Shown: positions 54,519 to 64,000, counted from the first letter of the stretch. The stretch: 64,000 nt of DNA from Bacteroidota bacterium (GCA_030706605.1 JAUZOE010000011.1:1-64000); one strand, 5' to 3'. Program-made: numbers and translations. Notes: generated by a model from the letters alone, not told the origin.

Positions 54519-57326
54519 TTATAGCCCGGTATAAAACGAACGTGTCCTGTTAATTTTCAGATCACGCAGGATTGGAGATTTGGGGCTGATATTAATACTG
54601 AAGAACCGGTAATTTCCTATTGGAGACATAGTAATTCCCATTTGCCAGCAATGTAAATCCCTGGAAATGGAGAGAGAAAGTGGATTAAGTTGTCCCAATG
54701 AAACATTATAATATCCATTAACACCAATTTGCCATTTAGGTGTTAGATTTAGTGTGCCCCCAAAATTAATATTTTGGGAAAATGTCGATTTAAACCCTGA
54801 ATTGAGTATGAATTGTTTTGAGAAAGATAATGAATAGGAAAAATTAACCGACCATGGGATATTAAAATCTGCAAATTCGTTGGGATTATTTTGTATATAT
54901 CCCATTTCACTGTTATACTGGTCCTGGCTATACCCCGAATTTTGTACATAGTTAGATGGGCTCAATTCTGGTTTAGTAGAGCCGCTTTTTTTATCTCCAC
55001 CCTTAAAACTGCTCGATAAAGAAACGCTTCCATTCATTAACCTTCCCAGAGAAATCGGCTTTTGTTTCCATATTAATTCATTAATTCTTCTTCCCTGGCT
55101 ATTTACCTGGTATGGATCTAGATTGGCACTCGCAGTAAAGTTGACTTTATTAAATAAGTTAGTAGATGCCAATACAGTTAAGTTAGAGAATTTAAAAGAA
55201 TCGACGAAGAAATTATAGTTTCCCCTTATACTCAAAGCATCCAAAATGGAAATTTTCTTAAGAGCATTTGCTCCGGTATCTTTTTTATTACGCACTTTCA
55301 TGGAAATGTTATTTTCCAGGCCGAAATTGAATCCCCCAAATGTTCCTGATGAATAAGGCCCATATATGTTGTAACCACTTTCATAATGGGAAAATAAATT
55401 TTTATCTCCAGCAGTATCTACCTGGCTATAATAGTAATTGCTTTTATTAAAATCCGGTTGATAACTCACACCAAAAGTGGGTCTTATTTCATGCCGGATA
55501 GCCTGTATTTTGGCATCTTTGCTTTTCGCGGCAATCATCCCAAAAATTCTTGTGGATACATTTAATCCAAATGCCATTTGTCTTGCTGTATAAAACCCCT
55601 TTTGAATTTTTGTTCTTAAAGTATCATAGGTACTATCCCAGTAACGTGTTATTTTTTTTTGATACCAGGTTTCATCATAACTTACAAATGGTGATAACTG
55701 GAAAAAGCCTATTTGTGGTAATGATAAACTGATGGGAATAGAATGATGAGCACCCCATTGAAGCGTATCAGCTATTTGCTGAAAGATAGACTTGTTTTTT
55801 ACGGTATCGTAAAAAGAAAACCGGTTCTGTGCAGTTCCATTATAGGCAATTCCTATATTTTCATACCATTTAGGGACTCCTGCAAATTCTTTTTTTCTAA
55901 ATGGATAAACAGTACTCATGTTAAACCCTACACTGGGTAAACTTACATTGATAAGTTTTAAATTGGTATTTTGATCATGATTAGCTGTAAGCGTTAAATT
56001 AAAAGGTTTATCCTTCCATGTTTTCGAATAAGCGATGGATGAATTTAATTGATTGCTAAAATTTACATTCGGATTATTCGGAACAAATGAATTATAACTA
56101 CTGCTTCCTGCATTTACACTTGCCATGAAAGTAACGCCAGGTCTTGATTTGGTGTCCTGAGAGTGGCTCCAGGTAATATGGTAACTTCTGTTATGAACAA
56201 AATCCGGATCGCCTTTAAAATTTGAATTAAAATTCTGGATATCAAATGCCAGGTTACCATTATAATGATACTTTTTTGAATACCGGGGATTTATATTTAA
56301 TGACCACCCGCCATAAGAATAAATACTCGATCGCAAAATAATATCCCAATAATCATTTAATACCTTATAATATCCCAAACCATCAAGGCCGATTCCTCTT
56401 TGTTGATTGGTAGTAAAATTGGGAGCTAAAAGTCCTGAGTGTCTTCCCTGGTTTAATGGGAAAATTCCGAACGGCAAATATATGGGGATTGGAATACCTT
56501 CAATCTCCGGGTGCATTGGTCCTGTAATGGCGAGTTTATTAGTAATGAATTTTATTTTATTGCTGACAAAAGCAAAATGTGGTGTATCAAGATCACAGGT
56601 AGTAAACCTGCCTCTTAACGCATAGAAAACATCATTATCCATTTTCTTAATCACCTGGCCATATACATACATGTCGCCTTGCTTAGTATAGGTACTTTTC
56701 GTTAGTCCTTTTCCACTCTTCATATTAAAGCGAATAGAATCACTTTGAGAGGTAAAATCAGCCTGTTTGTATGTGGGTAGAGAAATGACTTTCCCCGTAC
56801 TATCTCTTTTTATAGAAGCAATAATATCTCCTGAGGCCTGGTCAAATGAAATAACAGGAGCTGTTAAATCATTATCCTTATAATTAGTGGTTGCTTTTTT
56901 GCCGTATAAAGTTACTGATTTTGATGGCACATCAATCACCATCGAATCTTCTGCAGTATATTCTACTGATGCTTCAAGAGCATTTTTAGCAGATTTGAAA
57001 GAAATCGTATCTGCGGGGTTTTTAAAAGTAGTATCAATTAAAGTGGTATCAGTTTTAACAAGTGAATCCGGGTTGTTCAGAGTATTGGTGTCGCCTGGAC
57101 TATAATTTTTGCCGGGTATAGTATCATTTAAAAAAATTCGCTTTTCTGCAACAGAAAAATGATTTTCCTTTGATGGAATTGAGGTGTCGGGATTATTGAA
57201 TAAATCTCTCTGAAATGAAACAGAAAGCCTAGTTTTTGTTTTACTTTGCGCAGCCATCATAAACAGAATAGAAACAGCAATTAGCAGGGATATTGATTTT
57301 AAGTTAAATTTGTTTAGAATATGCAT
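54519..57326 (-). CDS. LptD-like LPS-assembly outer-membrane protein
   Basis: A 935-residue outer-membrane protein. The start at 57326 (MHILNKF..) gives a signal peptide; a TTG at 57341 would add five residues. Residues about 130-290 form the periplasmic LptA-like jellyroll (YGKKATTNYKDND, KSGKGLTKSTYTKQGDMYVYG), and the rest is a long barrel with the conserved LPFGIFPLNQGRHSGLLAP and GYYKVLNDYWD stretches. It inserts LPS or related glycolipid into the outer leaflet. It is divergent from the amidase-MCE-ostA operon, whose OstA-like product resembles an LptA-type bridge. Confidence 0.85.
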   Translation of the reverse strand: MHILNKFNLKSISLLIAVSILFMMAAQSKTKTRLSVSFQRDLFNNPDTSIPSKENHFSVAEKRIFLNDTIPGKNYSPGDTNTLNNPDSLVKTDTTLIDTTFKNPADTISFKSAKNALEASVEYTAEDSMVIDVPSKSVTLYGKKATTNYKDNDLTAPVISFDQASGDIIASIKRDSTGKVISLPTYKQADFTSQSDSIRFNMKSGKGLTKSTYTKQGDMYVYGQVIKKMDNDVFYALRGRFTTCDLDTPHFAFVSNKIKFITNKLAITGPMHPEIEGIPIPIYLPFGIFPLNQGRHSGLLAPNFTTNQQRGIGLDGLGYYKVLNDYWDIILRSSIYSYGGWSLNINPRYSKKYHYNGNLAFDIQNFNSNFKGDPDFVHNRSYHITWSHSQDTKSRPGVTFMASVNAGSSSYNSFVPNNPNVNFSNQLNSSIAYSKTWKDKPFNLTLTANHDQNTNLKLINVSLPSVGFNMSTVYPFRKKEFAGVPKWYENIGIAYNGTAQNRFSFYDTVKNKSIFQQIADTLQWGAHHSIPISLSLPQIGFFQLSPFVSYDETWYQKKITRYWDSTYDTLRTKIQKGFYTARQMAFGLNVSTRIFGMIAAKSKDAKIQAIRHEIRPTFGVSYQPDFNKSNYYYSQVDTAGDKNLFSHYESGYNIYGPYSSGTFGGFNFGLENNISMKVRNKKDTGANALKKISILDALSIRGNYNFFVDSFKFSNLTVLASTNLFNKVNFTASANLDPYQVNSQGRRINELIWKQKPISLGRLMNGSVSLSSSFKGGDKKSGSTKPELSPSNYVQNSGYSQDQYNSEMGYIQNNPNEFADFNIPWSVNFSYSLSFSKQFILNSGFKSTFSQNINFGGTLNLTPKWQIGVNGYYNVSLGQLNPLSLSISRDLHCWQMGITMSPIGNYRFFSINISPKSPILRDLKINRTRSFYTGL

Positions 57327-57416
57327 AGCAGTAAGCAACAAAAATAGAGATAATCCAATTAAGGTAATGTGAAGATTAGTAAAACTATAAATACGCGATT
57401 AAAAAAATATTCCTAA

Positions 57417-58418
57417 ATGTTTGAATTTCATAAACCGACTCTTTTTTTATCTAATATAAAAGGGTTTTTTCTTATTATATCTTCTTTATTTTTAATTAAT
57501 GTAAAGAGTTATTCCCAGGTTCCTAAAAAAATAAAAACTATTATTATAGATCCTGGTCATGGCGGTTCTGATAATGGTGCACGTGGTGAATATGAAGGAA
57601 CACTTGGGTCTAGAGAAAAAAATATTACCCTTGCCATATCCATGAAACTGGTAGCTGATTTAAGAAAAGAATTGCCAGATATAAATATTATTCCCACGCG
57701 AACTACAGATGTTTATATGTCTGTTCATGAAAAAGCACAATTTGCCAATGAGCACCATGGCGATCTTTTTGTTTGTATTCATGCAGATGCTGTTCAATTA
57801 AAAACAGGTTCAAGAATTGTGGGCTATAAAAATGAGACTTACCATACTACAAAATATGTTGGTAAGGGGAAAAGCAGGAAAAAGGTGGTTACTAAACATA
57901 CACGCAGGGTTCCCATTAGGCATTATTATAAAATTCCTACTTCGCGCAAAGGGACAAGCACTTTGATATTAGCCGCCCGTCAGTCTGATGACAAAATTAA
58001 AGCATTGGAAGATGGGGATCTGGGTTTTAATACTGACGACGACGATAGCACTGCCAATATTAATTATGAAAGCCCTGAATATAAGGCGAGTGCGCTTTTA
58101 TATTCTCAGAATTATTTTAGAAAGAGTTATCAACTGGCTACGCTGGTGCAGGACCAAGTGGCCCAGGAGACGGGAAGACCTAACCTTGGTGTATGGCAGC
58201 GTCGGGTGGGGCTTTGGGTATTACATGCTACCCAAATGCCAGCCATATTGATAGAAACTGGTTTTGTAGCCAACTATGATGATGAACGTTATTTGAACAG
58301 CGAAAAAGGGCAGGATGAAATTGCTGAGGCCATTACGCAAGCAATTGTCAAATATAAAAAACAGGTAGAAACTCCTAAATCCATATCTGGGAATCCTGTA
58401 ACCAGTGATTCAAAATAA
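57417..58418 (+). CDS. N-acetylmuramoyl-L-alanine amidase (Amidase_3)
   Basis: A 333-residue exported zinc amidase that cuts stem peptides from peptidoglycan glycan strands. Signal peptide or anchor at about 10-33. Zinc ligands are H48 in DPGHGG, E67 in GSREKN and H122 in CIHAD; the catalytic glutamate is E280 in LIETGFVAN. Between H122 and the C-terminal lobe there is a long insertion (about 130-225) with a strongly basic block (GKGKSRKKVVTKHTRR) and an acidic block (NTDDDDSTAN), which may bind the wall or regulate access, as helices do in AmiB/C. It is first in an operon with the MCE and OstA genes. Confidence 0.92.
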   Translation: MFEFHKPTLFLSNIKGFFLIISSLFLINVKSYSQVPKKIKTIIIDPGHGGSDNGARGEYEGTLGSREKNITLAISMKLVADLRKELPDINIIPTRTTDVYMSVHEKAQFANEHHGDLFVCIHADAVQLKTGSRIVGYKNETYHTTKYVGKGKSRKKVVTKHTRRVPIRHYYKIPTSRKGTSTLILAARQSDDKIKALEDGDLGFNTDDDDSTANINYESPEYKASALLYSQNYFRKSYQLATLVQDQVAQETGRPNLGVWQRRVGLWVLHATQMPAILIETGFVANYDDERYLNSEKGQDEIAEAITQAIVKYKKQVETPKSISGNPVTSDSK

Positions 58419-58500
58419 TATTTATTTGGATTCCTCTATTATTAGCTTTGTCAAAAGAAAATGAATTATATTGAGATGATCCATGCCAATAAACTTTTAC

Positions 58501-58508
58501 TATTTTCG
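58501..58508 (+). promoter_or_regulatory. TAnnTTcG variant -7 box before the MCE gene
   Basis: TATTTTCG at 58501-58508 is one base from consensus and lies 59 bp upstream of the MCE start at 58568. It would allow MCE and ostA to be expressed apart from the amidase. Confidence 0.35.
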
Positions 58509-58567
58509 CAGAGTCGATTTTGGAAATGAGCTTTTTATGTTTTTTTTCTATTTAACAAAAAACCAAT

Positions 58568-59578
58568 ATGAAAATTACTAACGAAACAAAAATAGGGATA
58601 TTAGCGGTTGTAGGCATTATTTTACTCATTCTTGGATTTAATTTTCTAAAAGGTAAAAATCTTTTTAAAAAAAATGAATATATCTACGCCGTTTACCAGG
58701 ATGTGCAGGGACTCAAAAAATCAAATCCTGTTGTAATTAACGGACTTCAGGTAGGGAGAATTGAAAGCCTTGATGGTGGAAAAGATATGAAACGTATCTT
58801 GGTTACCGTTAGTCTTTTTAAAGATGTGAACATTCCTGCCAATTCGCTCGCTGTCATTAATCCCAATCTCCTCGGCAGCCCTACATTAGAGATACAATTA
58901 GGTGATACAACGAAGTATTTACAAAGTGGCGATACACTTGTTACCAGTCTTAGTGGTGGCGCTTTTGACCAGGCAATGAAATTAATTAACCCGGTTTTAT
59001 ATGAAGTACGCAATTCTGTAAAATCCTTGGATTCAGTTCTGCATATTATTACAAATGTTTTTGATCCTACAACAAAAAATAATTTAAAAGATATCATCGG
59101 CAATCTTAATACTACTTCAGCTTCCTTTGCAGTTTCTGCCGCATCTTTACAAACCATGATGAATGTCCAAAACGGGGCTATTGCAAAATCATTAGAAAAC
59201 GTAAGTATATTCACGGCCAATTTAAACACTAACAATCAGAAGCTAAATGACATTCTGACTAATACTCAAAAAGCAACAGGGAAATTAGCAGCCATTGATA
59301 TTGAAAAGACACTTGATACATTGAATATTGCTGTGAATAATTTTAAAGAAGGTTCTGCGAAGATAAATAGTAAAGATGGGTCCCTTGGTTTGCTTTTAAA
59401 CGATAAAACTTTATACAATAATCTTGAAGCTACTTCTAATAAAATAAATATTCTTCTTGATGATATAAGAGTACATCCAAAAAGATATGTGAATTTTTCT
59501 GTGTTTGGCAAAAAGGATAAAGGAAATTACATTACTGCTCCCTTGAAAGATGATACCTTAAAAGTGGTTAACCAATAG
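58568..59578 (+). CDS. MCE/MlaD-family lipid-transport protein
   Basis: A 336-residue protein with one N-terminal transmembrane helix (IGILAVVGIILLILGFNFLKG) and one MCE domain (about 37-115: YAVYQDVQGLKKSNPVVINGLQVGRI, VINPNLLGSPTLEIQLGD). The C-terminal 200 residues are helical and Asn/Leu/Ser-rich, as in single-MCE proteins that form periplasmic tubes or tethers. MlaD-like proteins move phospholipids between membranes with an MlaE/F pair, which is not in the window. It lies between the amidase and ostA genes; ostA begins 1 bp after its stop. Confidence 0.9.
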   Translation: MKITNETKIGILAVVGIILLILGFNFLKGKNLFKKNEYIYAVYQDVQGLKKSNPVVINGLQVGRIESLDGGKDMKRILVTVSLFKDVNIPANSLAVINPNLLGSPTLEIQLGDTTKYLQSGDTLVTSLSGGAFDQAMKLINPVLYEVRNSVKSLDSVLHIITNVFDPTTKNNLKDIIGNLNTTSASFAVSAASLQTMMNVQNGAIAKSLENVSIFTANLNTNNQKLNDILTNTQKATGKLAAIDIEKTLDTLNIAVNNFKEGSAKINSKDGSLGLLLNDKTLYNNLEATSNKINILLDDIRVHPKRYVNFSVFGKKDKGNYITAPLKDDTLKVVNQ

Positions 59579-59579
59579 G

Positions 59580-61745
59580 ATGTTTAATACGATAAAATTT
59601 TTATGCCTGCTCTTTTTTTTTCAGGTAAGTTTTATTACATATGCCCAGGTGACACCACAACCTGCTCCTGCACCCGCTAAGGACACGGCAATAACACCTG
59701 TTAAAGATACAGCGATTTTACCGGCTAAAGATACAGTGAGAGAATTTGAAATTATTCGTGGCCCCAGCATGAGGGCTATTAAATTAGATTCAGTAACTAC
59801 ACTTCAAACCATTGCAGGTGGTGCTATCGTAAAACAGGGAACTACTATTTTTCATGGTGATAGCCTGGTAATTAACCCCACAACACACGTTGTAGAAGCT
59901 TTTGGGAATATCGAAATTAACCAGGCAGATTCCCTGCATACCTATGCGCAATACTTAAAATATATGGGGCAGGAAAAAGTAGCCCATCTGACAAAAAATG
60001 TAAAATTGACTGATAAAAAAGGTACTCTTTATACTCAGGATTTTGATTATAACCTCGAATCAGGAATTGGTAATTTTCATAATGGAGGAAAAGTAATTGA
60101 AGGGAAAAATGTGATTACCAGCATCGATGGTACTTATTATGCCGATACAAAAGATATTTATTTTAAAAAGAATGTAAAACTGGATGGTCCCAAAAATCAT
60201 GTGAGGGCCGATTCACTTTTATATAATATGCAAACAAAGCAATCTACTTTTATCAGTGAAACAAATATTAAGAATGATGAGGTGGAAATTAACACAAAGG
60301 AGGGGACTTATGACCTTAATACCGGTAATGCCTTTTTTACCAGTCGTACCACAGTTAAAGATAGTAGCGGTCGCCGTTACACTGCCAATAAAATGGCGCT
60401 TGAAAACAATTCGGGTAATGCCCAACTCGAAGGTGATGCAGTGATTATTGATTCTGCTAATTCATTCATTGCTATTGGGAATCAAATTTTTATCAACAAA
60501 AAAAATAACTCTTTCCTGGCAACAAGGAAACCTGTACTAATTATCATACAAAAAAATGATAGTACTTATATTGCTGCGGATACTATTTATTCAGGATTTA
60601 CCACTTTTGTAAAAAATGAAAATGTTACTCTGAAAAAAGATAGTGTGATCAATGTTAGCCTGCCAGAGAATGAAAAAATACATAATATCGGAAGGGGAGA
60701 TTCACTGTATACGGACTTTTCAAAGCGACAGAAATCAGCAATGGATTCAATAAATGCAACTTTGCCGAAAGCTGATTCTTTAAAATCTCTATTACCTGCT
60801 ATTAATCATCAGCCAACGGTTAACAATAATATCCAGCCGACAGGTGATAGTACTAATAATTTGCCTGGGGCAAAAAAAATGCACGAATTAATTAGAAAAG
60901 AAAGAGATACTTCCCCAAATAAATTACTTCAAAAAGAAAAGCTGTTTATTGATTCCGCAAAAACGAATCCTAATCAAAATGATTCACTTATCAAACCTGA
61001 CAAAGCAAAAATGCCGATGGGGCCCAAAGAAGATATAACCGAAAAGCGGGAAAAAGATCGCGTTATGCCGGGAAATGAAATGGACTCATTGAGCGTTGAT
61101 TCTTTGAAAAAGAAAGATGGAATAATGATTACGGATAGTTCTAAATCAATAAGTGCAGATTCAACAGCTAAAACAGATTCGGTAAGATATTTCCTGGCGT
61201 TTCATCATGTCAGAATATTCAATGATTCGCTTCAAAGTATTTCTGACAGTATGTTTCTTTCAACTAAGGATTCGGTAATCCGTTTGTATTATAGCCCGGT
61301 AATATGGAGCGGACATACTCAAATAACCGGAGACACGATTTATCTTTTTACAAAAAATAAAAAGCCTGAAAGATTATATGTTTTTAATACCGGTATGATT
61401 GTCAATAAAACAAAAGAGGGGTTTTATAACCAGATGGCGGGTAAAACCATCAATGGATATTTTGTGAATGGTAAAATCGATTACATGCGTGTGAAAGGTA
61501 CACAGTCAGAAAGTATTTATTATATGCAGGATGACGACAGTGCTTACATAGGAATGAACCGGGCAACAGGAGATGTAATCGATATTTATTTTAAAAATGA
61601 AGAAATTAAAAAAGTAATTTTTATAAATAATATAAATGGGGATATGTATCCAATGAAAAAGATTCCCGGCGACAAAAGAGAACTAAAAAACTTTCAATGG
61701 CTTGATGAAAAAAGGCCCAAAAATAAACTGGAACTGTTTGAGTAA
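59580..61745 (+). CDS. OstA-like envelope protein (LptA/LptD jellyroll family)
   Basis: A 721-residue exported protein. Signal peptide up to about residue 22 (YAQV). Residues about 45-330 hold OstA/LptA-like beta-jellyroll repeats (IFHGDSLVINPTTHVVEAFGNIEIN, YADTKDIYFKKNVKLDGP, NHVRADSLLYN). Residues about 370-533 are a low-complexity polar linker rich in D, S, K, N and P. Residues about 545-721 form a second strand-rich part (VRIFNDSLQSISDSMFLS.., ITGDTIYLFTKNKKPERLYVFN). The protein is likely a periplasmic bridge for LPS or other glycolipid, working with the divergent lptD gene. ATG follows the MCE stop after one base. Confidence 0.85.
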   Translation: MFNTIKFLCLLFFFQVSFITYAQVTPQPAPAPAKDTAITPVKDTAILPAKDTVREFEIIRGPSMRAIKLDSVTTLQTIAGGAIVKQGTTIFHGDSLVINPTTHVVEAFGNIEINQADSLHTYAQYLKYMGQEKVAHLTKNVKLTDKKGTLYTQDFDYNLESGIGNFHNGGKVIEGKNVITSIDGTYYADTKDIYFKKNVKLDGPKNHVRADSLLYNMQTKQSTFISETNIKNDEVEINTKEGTYDLNTGNAFFTSRTTVKDSSGRRYTANKMALENNSGNAQLEGDAVIIDSANSFIAIGNQIFINKKNNSFLATRKPVLIIIQKNDSTYIAADTIYSGFTTFVKNENVTLKKDSVINVSLPENEKIHNIGRGDSLYTDFSKRQKSAMDSINATLPKADSLKSLLPAINHQPTVNNNIQPTGDSTNNLPGAKKMHELIRKERDTSPNKLLQKEKLFIDSAKTNPNQNDSLIKPDKAKMPMGPKEDITEKREKDRVMPGNEMDSLSVDSLKKKDGIMITDSSKSISADSTAKTDSVRYFLAFHHVRIFNDSLQSISDSMFLSTKDSVIRLYYSPVIWSGHTQITGDTIYLFTKNKKPERLYVFNTGMIVNKTKEGFYNQMAGKTINGYFVNGKIDYMRVKGTQSESIYYMQDDDSAYIGMNRATGDVIDIYFKNEEIKKVIFINNINGDMYPMKKIPGDKRELKNFQWLDEKRPKNKLELFE

Positions 61746-61748
61746 ATC

Positions 61749-62150
61749 TTATTCGTCTTCTTCACTTTCGCTGATTTTTAAATCAGGAAAAATAGCTATT
61801 ACCAAAAGAAGTACAGAACTTACTATCAGTAAATATAATCCATATTCTTTTTTAGGACAGATGGTTGAATAACATGTGGTGAACAAAACATAGGTTTTTA
61901 TTAAATAACCAATGTTGACCGCAACGAAAAACAGCAATGTCCTTTTGGCCCATATTTTATCGAGGTAAATTAAAATAGCGGAACAAACAGCGATAAAAAC
62001 AAAAACTTTCCCAGGCTTGCCATAAATATTCTCCTCAGAAAAAAAACCTGTAAAAGATTTATGAAGATCTGCATAATAGGCCCAGGGTAAAAAACAACTA
62101 ATCAGCAGAACTGCACAGGCAAGAAATCCTGTTATCTTATAATATTTCAT
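61749..62150 (-). CDS. small polytopic membrane protein, unknown
   Basis: A 133-residue protein with four hydrophobic helices and a polar tail of acidic residues (SESEEDE). No family is recognised. Two cysteines sit in TTCYSTICPKKE between helices three and four, outside the bilayer. It is convergent with the OstA-like gene, 3 bp apart, and reads toward it. Confidence 0.6.
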   Translation of the reverse strand: MKYYKITGFLACAVLLISCFLPWAYYADLHKSFTGFFSEENIYGKPGKVFVFIAVCSAILIYLDKIWAKRTLLFFVAVNIGYLIKTYVLFTTCYSTICPKKEYGLYLLIVSSVLLLVIAIFPDLKISESEEDE

Positions 62151-62297
62151 AATTTGGTAAAATCAATACTCTTAAAAATCTTCAAAGTTTGCAAGTATAC
62201 TTCAATATTTTTGATTGCTTTACCTTTTATTGTCTAAAATTGAAAAAGTAAATGATGCTGATAGATTCTTTCTGGTTTTTTTGAGGAGGCTATTTTT

Positions 62298-63713
62298 TTA
62301 CCACAATGGTTTTCCCTGGTAGTAATCCAGCACTTTTGATCGTAAAACAAAATCGTATTTGGCTGTTATTAAATTGGTATTGGTTCTGTCCAGGTTATTT
62401 TTTGCAATTAAATAATCAACTGATGTTATTGCGCCTGCATTAAACCGGATTTCAGCAGAACGAAAAGATTCGGCAAATGAATTTACCTGGTCAAGTAGAA
62501 TTTTATATTTATTGGATGTATTGGTAAAATTTACATAAGCTCTTTCGATAGATTGTTGTAACAAAGTTTTTGTATTCTGCTCTACTAATTCAGTATTTTT
62601 CATATCTATTTTTGCAATTTTTATCCTGCTTCTTACTTGTGAAGCATTAAATAATGGAATCCTCAATCCAAGATTTATGGAGGTAAAAAGATTGTTATTT
62701 AATTGGTGTCCATAGTCGATTTTTTGAGTATTAAAATTATCCTGTTTCGTAATTACCGGAACCTGGTTGCCGTTTATTACTACATAATCAGAAGAAGGAA
62801 CTTCTGAACTGTTTACAAAAAGTGATTGGGTTGCTGCGCTTGAATAATTGGTATTTATATTTCCACTCAAAGAAAGGGTAGGGTATAACTGCCCTTTATA
62901 ATACCTGATAGTTTTTTCAGCACTTTCTGTCCGAAAATGGACTGCTTTTATTTGTGCAAACTGTTGTAAAGCTGTTTGATAAACCTGGTCGGGAGCTACA
63001 TCATAATTCTTGTTAAATGCGTCATTGGGCAATCTCTCAATATCCATATTTTTATTATAAGGGATATTGAGCAATTGCGCCAAATTTAATTTGGCGGTTT
63101 CCAGTGCAGCTTCATTATCTGCTACGGCAATTTCATCATTGGCATATTGTCCTTTCAAATCATAATATTGTGATGGAGGTATTGCTCCTGACTGGTTTAA
63201 AATGTTGAGTCTTTCCACCTGTTTCTCAGTTACGATCTGCTGATCCCTTGAACTTTGCAATATGTCTTCAGCACTGAGAACATTAAGATAAGCAAGGATA
63301 ATATTAATAGTAAGATTGTCTTTTGCCTGTTGCAATTACATTTTGGAAGCTTCATATCCCAACGAATTGCTTTTAATTAAATTATGAAGCGAAGATCCAT
63401 TATACAATAAAAGACTGCTGGAAGCTCCATAAGATGCATAATCAACTTTTTTATTGATATAGCCATTAGTATAAGGGTCAATGCTTCTTCCCTGGTTAAT
63501 GCCATGATCAAGAGATGCGTTAAGATTGGGCAACATTTGAGCTTTAGATTGGTTCCAGTAGATATCTGCTTTTTGCATTTGAAGATCAGATTGATTTACA
63601 TTTAAATTATTGGCAATACCCATTTGTATGGCTTGCTTGAGGGTTAGTTTATTTTGAGCACTCGCATACAAACCTATTAATCCCAATAATAGAGTAACAC
63701 AGATTGTTTTCAT
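62298..63713 (-). pseudogene. TolC-family outer-membrane efflux protein broken by one in-frame stop
   Basis: A TolC/OMF gene read in a single frame for 471 codons but interrupted by a TAA (plus-strand TTA at 63336-63338). The first 125 residues have a signal peptide (ending YASAQ) and the N-terminal OMF pattern (LTLKQAIQMGIANNLNVNQS, PNLNASL); they end at GYEASKM, stop, then continue without shift as LQQAKDNLTINIIL. The second part has typical coiled-coil and OMF ends (AEIRFNAGAITSVDYLIAKN). A single base change of one codon would explain the stop. It follows the ABC ATPase gene by 38 bp. A sequencing error, a real nonsense mutation or a conditional readthrough must be told apart. Confidence 0.85.
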
Positions 63714-63751
63714 ATTCTATTTTATTTTACTAATTTTTAAATTCTAAATTT

Positions 63752-64000
63752 CTAAGACTCTTTCTCAATTCTACCATCCAGCAAGTGAATGATTCTGCTA
63801 CCATATTCAGCATTTTTTTCAGAATGAGTTACCTGTATAATTGTAACTCCTTCGCCATTCAATTCTTTAAAAATATTCATGATCTCTTCACCTTGTTTTG
63901 AATTCAGGTTTCCTGTAGGTTCATCTGCTAATATCAATTTGGGTTTCACAATTAAAGCCCTCGCGATACCCACTAATTGCTGTTGGCCACCGGAAAGCTG
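63752..64000 (-). CDS. ABC transporter ATP-binding protein, C-terminal part (partial)
   Basis: The window ends inside this gene. Visible are the signature LSGGQQQ, the Walker [14 protein letters not shown], and the H-loop in [11 protein letters not shown]. The TGNLNS after Walker B points to the MacB/LolD-type subfamily that drives efflux or lipoprotein release. The N-terminal Walker A is outside the window. It lies 38 bp upstream of the TolC-family gene in the same direction, so they form an efflux operon whose HlyD-type and permease genes would be further upstream. Confidence 0.9.
   Translation of the reverse strand, partial: QLSGGQQQLVGIARALIVKPKLILADEPTGNLNSKQGEEIMNIFKELNGEGVTIIQVTHSEKNAEYGSRIIHLLDGRIEKES

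Noticed and set aside
1-64000. CRISPR array, prophage, defence island, biosynthetic cluster, rRNA or tRNA genes
   Set aside because: No spaced direct repeats, phage or Cas/defence families were seen in the reading of the window, and no cloverleaf or rRNA-like stretch was recognised. A tRNA or covariance search was not possible here.

Overview
The window is a chromosomal stretch of an AT-rich member of the Bacteroidota, most likely the Chitinophagaceae or close relatives. The evidence is the SecDF fusion, OstA-like and LptD proteins, a PF14905-type TonB-dependent barrel, type-B ribosomal protein L31, DUF6089 and DUF2279 proteins, and repeated Bacteroidota promoter boxes (TAnnTTTG, sometimes with TTTG 18-23 bp upstream) in place of sigma70-type promoters and strong Shine-Dalgarno sites. 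The family-level placement is an inference from gene content; no rRNA or tRNA is visible.

Layout. 1-612: the last codons of an IS4-type transposase, then a gene-free repeat-like stretch with a perfect hairpin. 613-12041: a secreted GH78 rhamnosidase, a SulP anion transporter, a DUF6089 envelope protein, a UbiD-type decarboxylase, a YwqK-like repeat protein, a secreted esterase and a phosphohexomutase. 12123-21604: a DUF2279 protein, a PyrR-like phosphoribosyltransferase, an Fe-S membrane electron carrier, a 2-oxoacid dehydrogenase E2 and a dihydrolipoyl dehydrogenase either side of an NlpC/P60 lipoprotein, a hibernation factor, and two tandem membrane-anchored EEP nucleases/phosphatases. 21893-25586: two divergent ClC proteins with decayed-looking DNA between them. 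25645-30524: rpmI-rplT (without infC), an arginine-decarboxylase-like enzyme, a small heat-shock protein, a bacilliredoxin and Lgt. 30763-36257: a barrel receptor with an operator-like palindrome at its promoter, YajQ, L31, a sugar nucleotidyltransferase-like protein and TpiA. 36410-39286: a GH29-GH28 operon. 39566-54491: cystathionine beta-synthase-like enzyme, S41 protease, GlcNAc-kinase-like protein, aminotransferase, Tat-type metallo-hydrolase, small membrane proteins, SecDF, an IscA-type protein and a stand-alone methylmalonyl-CoA mutase catalytic subunit. 54519-61745: envelope biogenesis genes, lptD divergent from amidase-MCE-ostA. 61749-64000: a small membrane protein and an efflux locus (ABC ATPase plus a TolC-type gene broken by one in-frame stop).

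Most genes are ordinary core functions in short transcription units separated by clear hairpin terminators. I see no CRISPR array, prophage, restriction or defence island, or biosynthetic cluster, and I do not claim a new system. The best leads are the nonsense-interrupted TolC gene, the second EEP paralogue with SDH changed to SNH, the palindrome inside the TonB-barrel promoter, the B12-domain-less mutase with fully conserved methylmalonyl-CoA contacts, the GH28 lacking standard motifs, and several promoters placed almost on the start codon.
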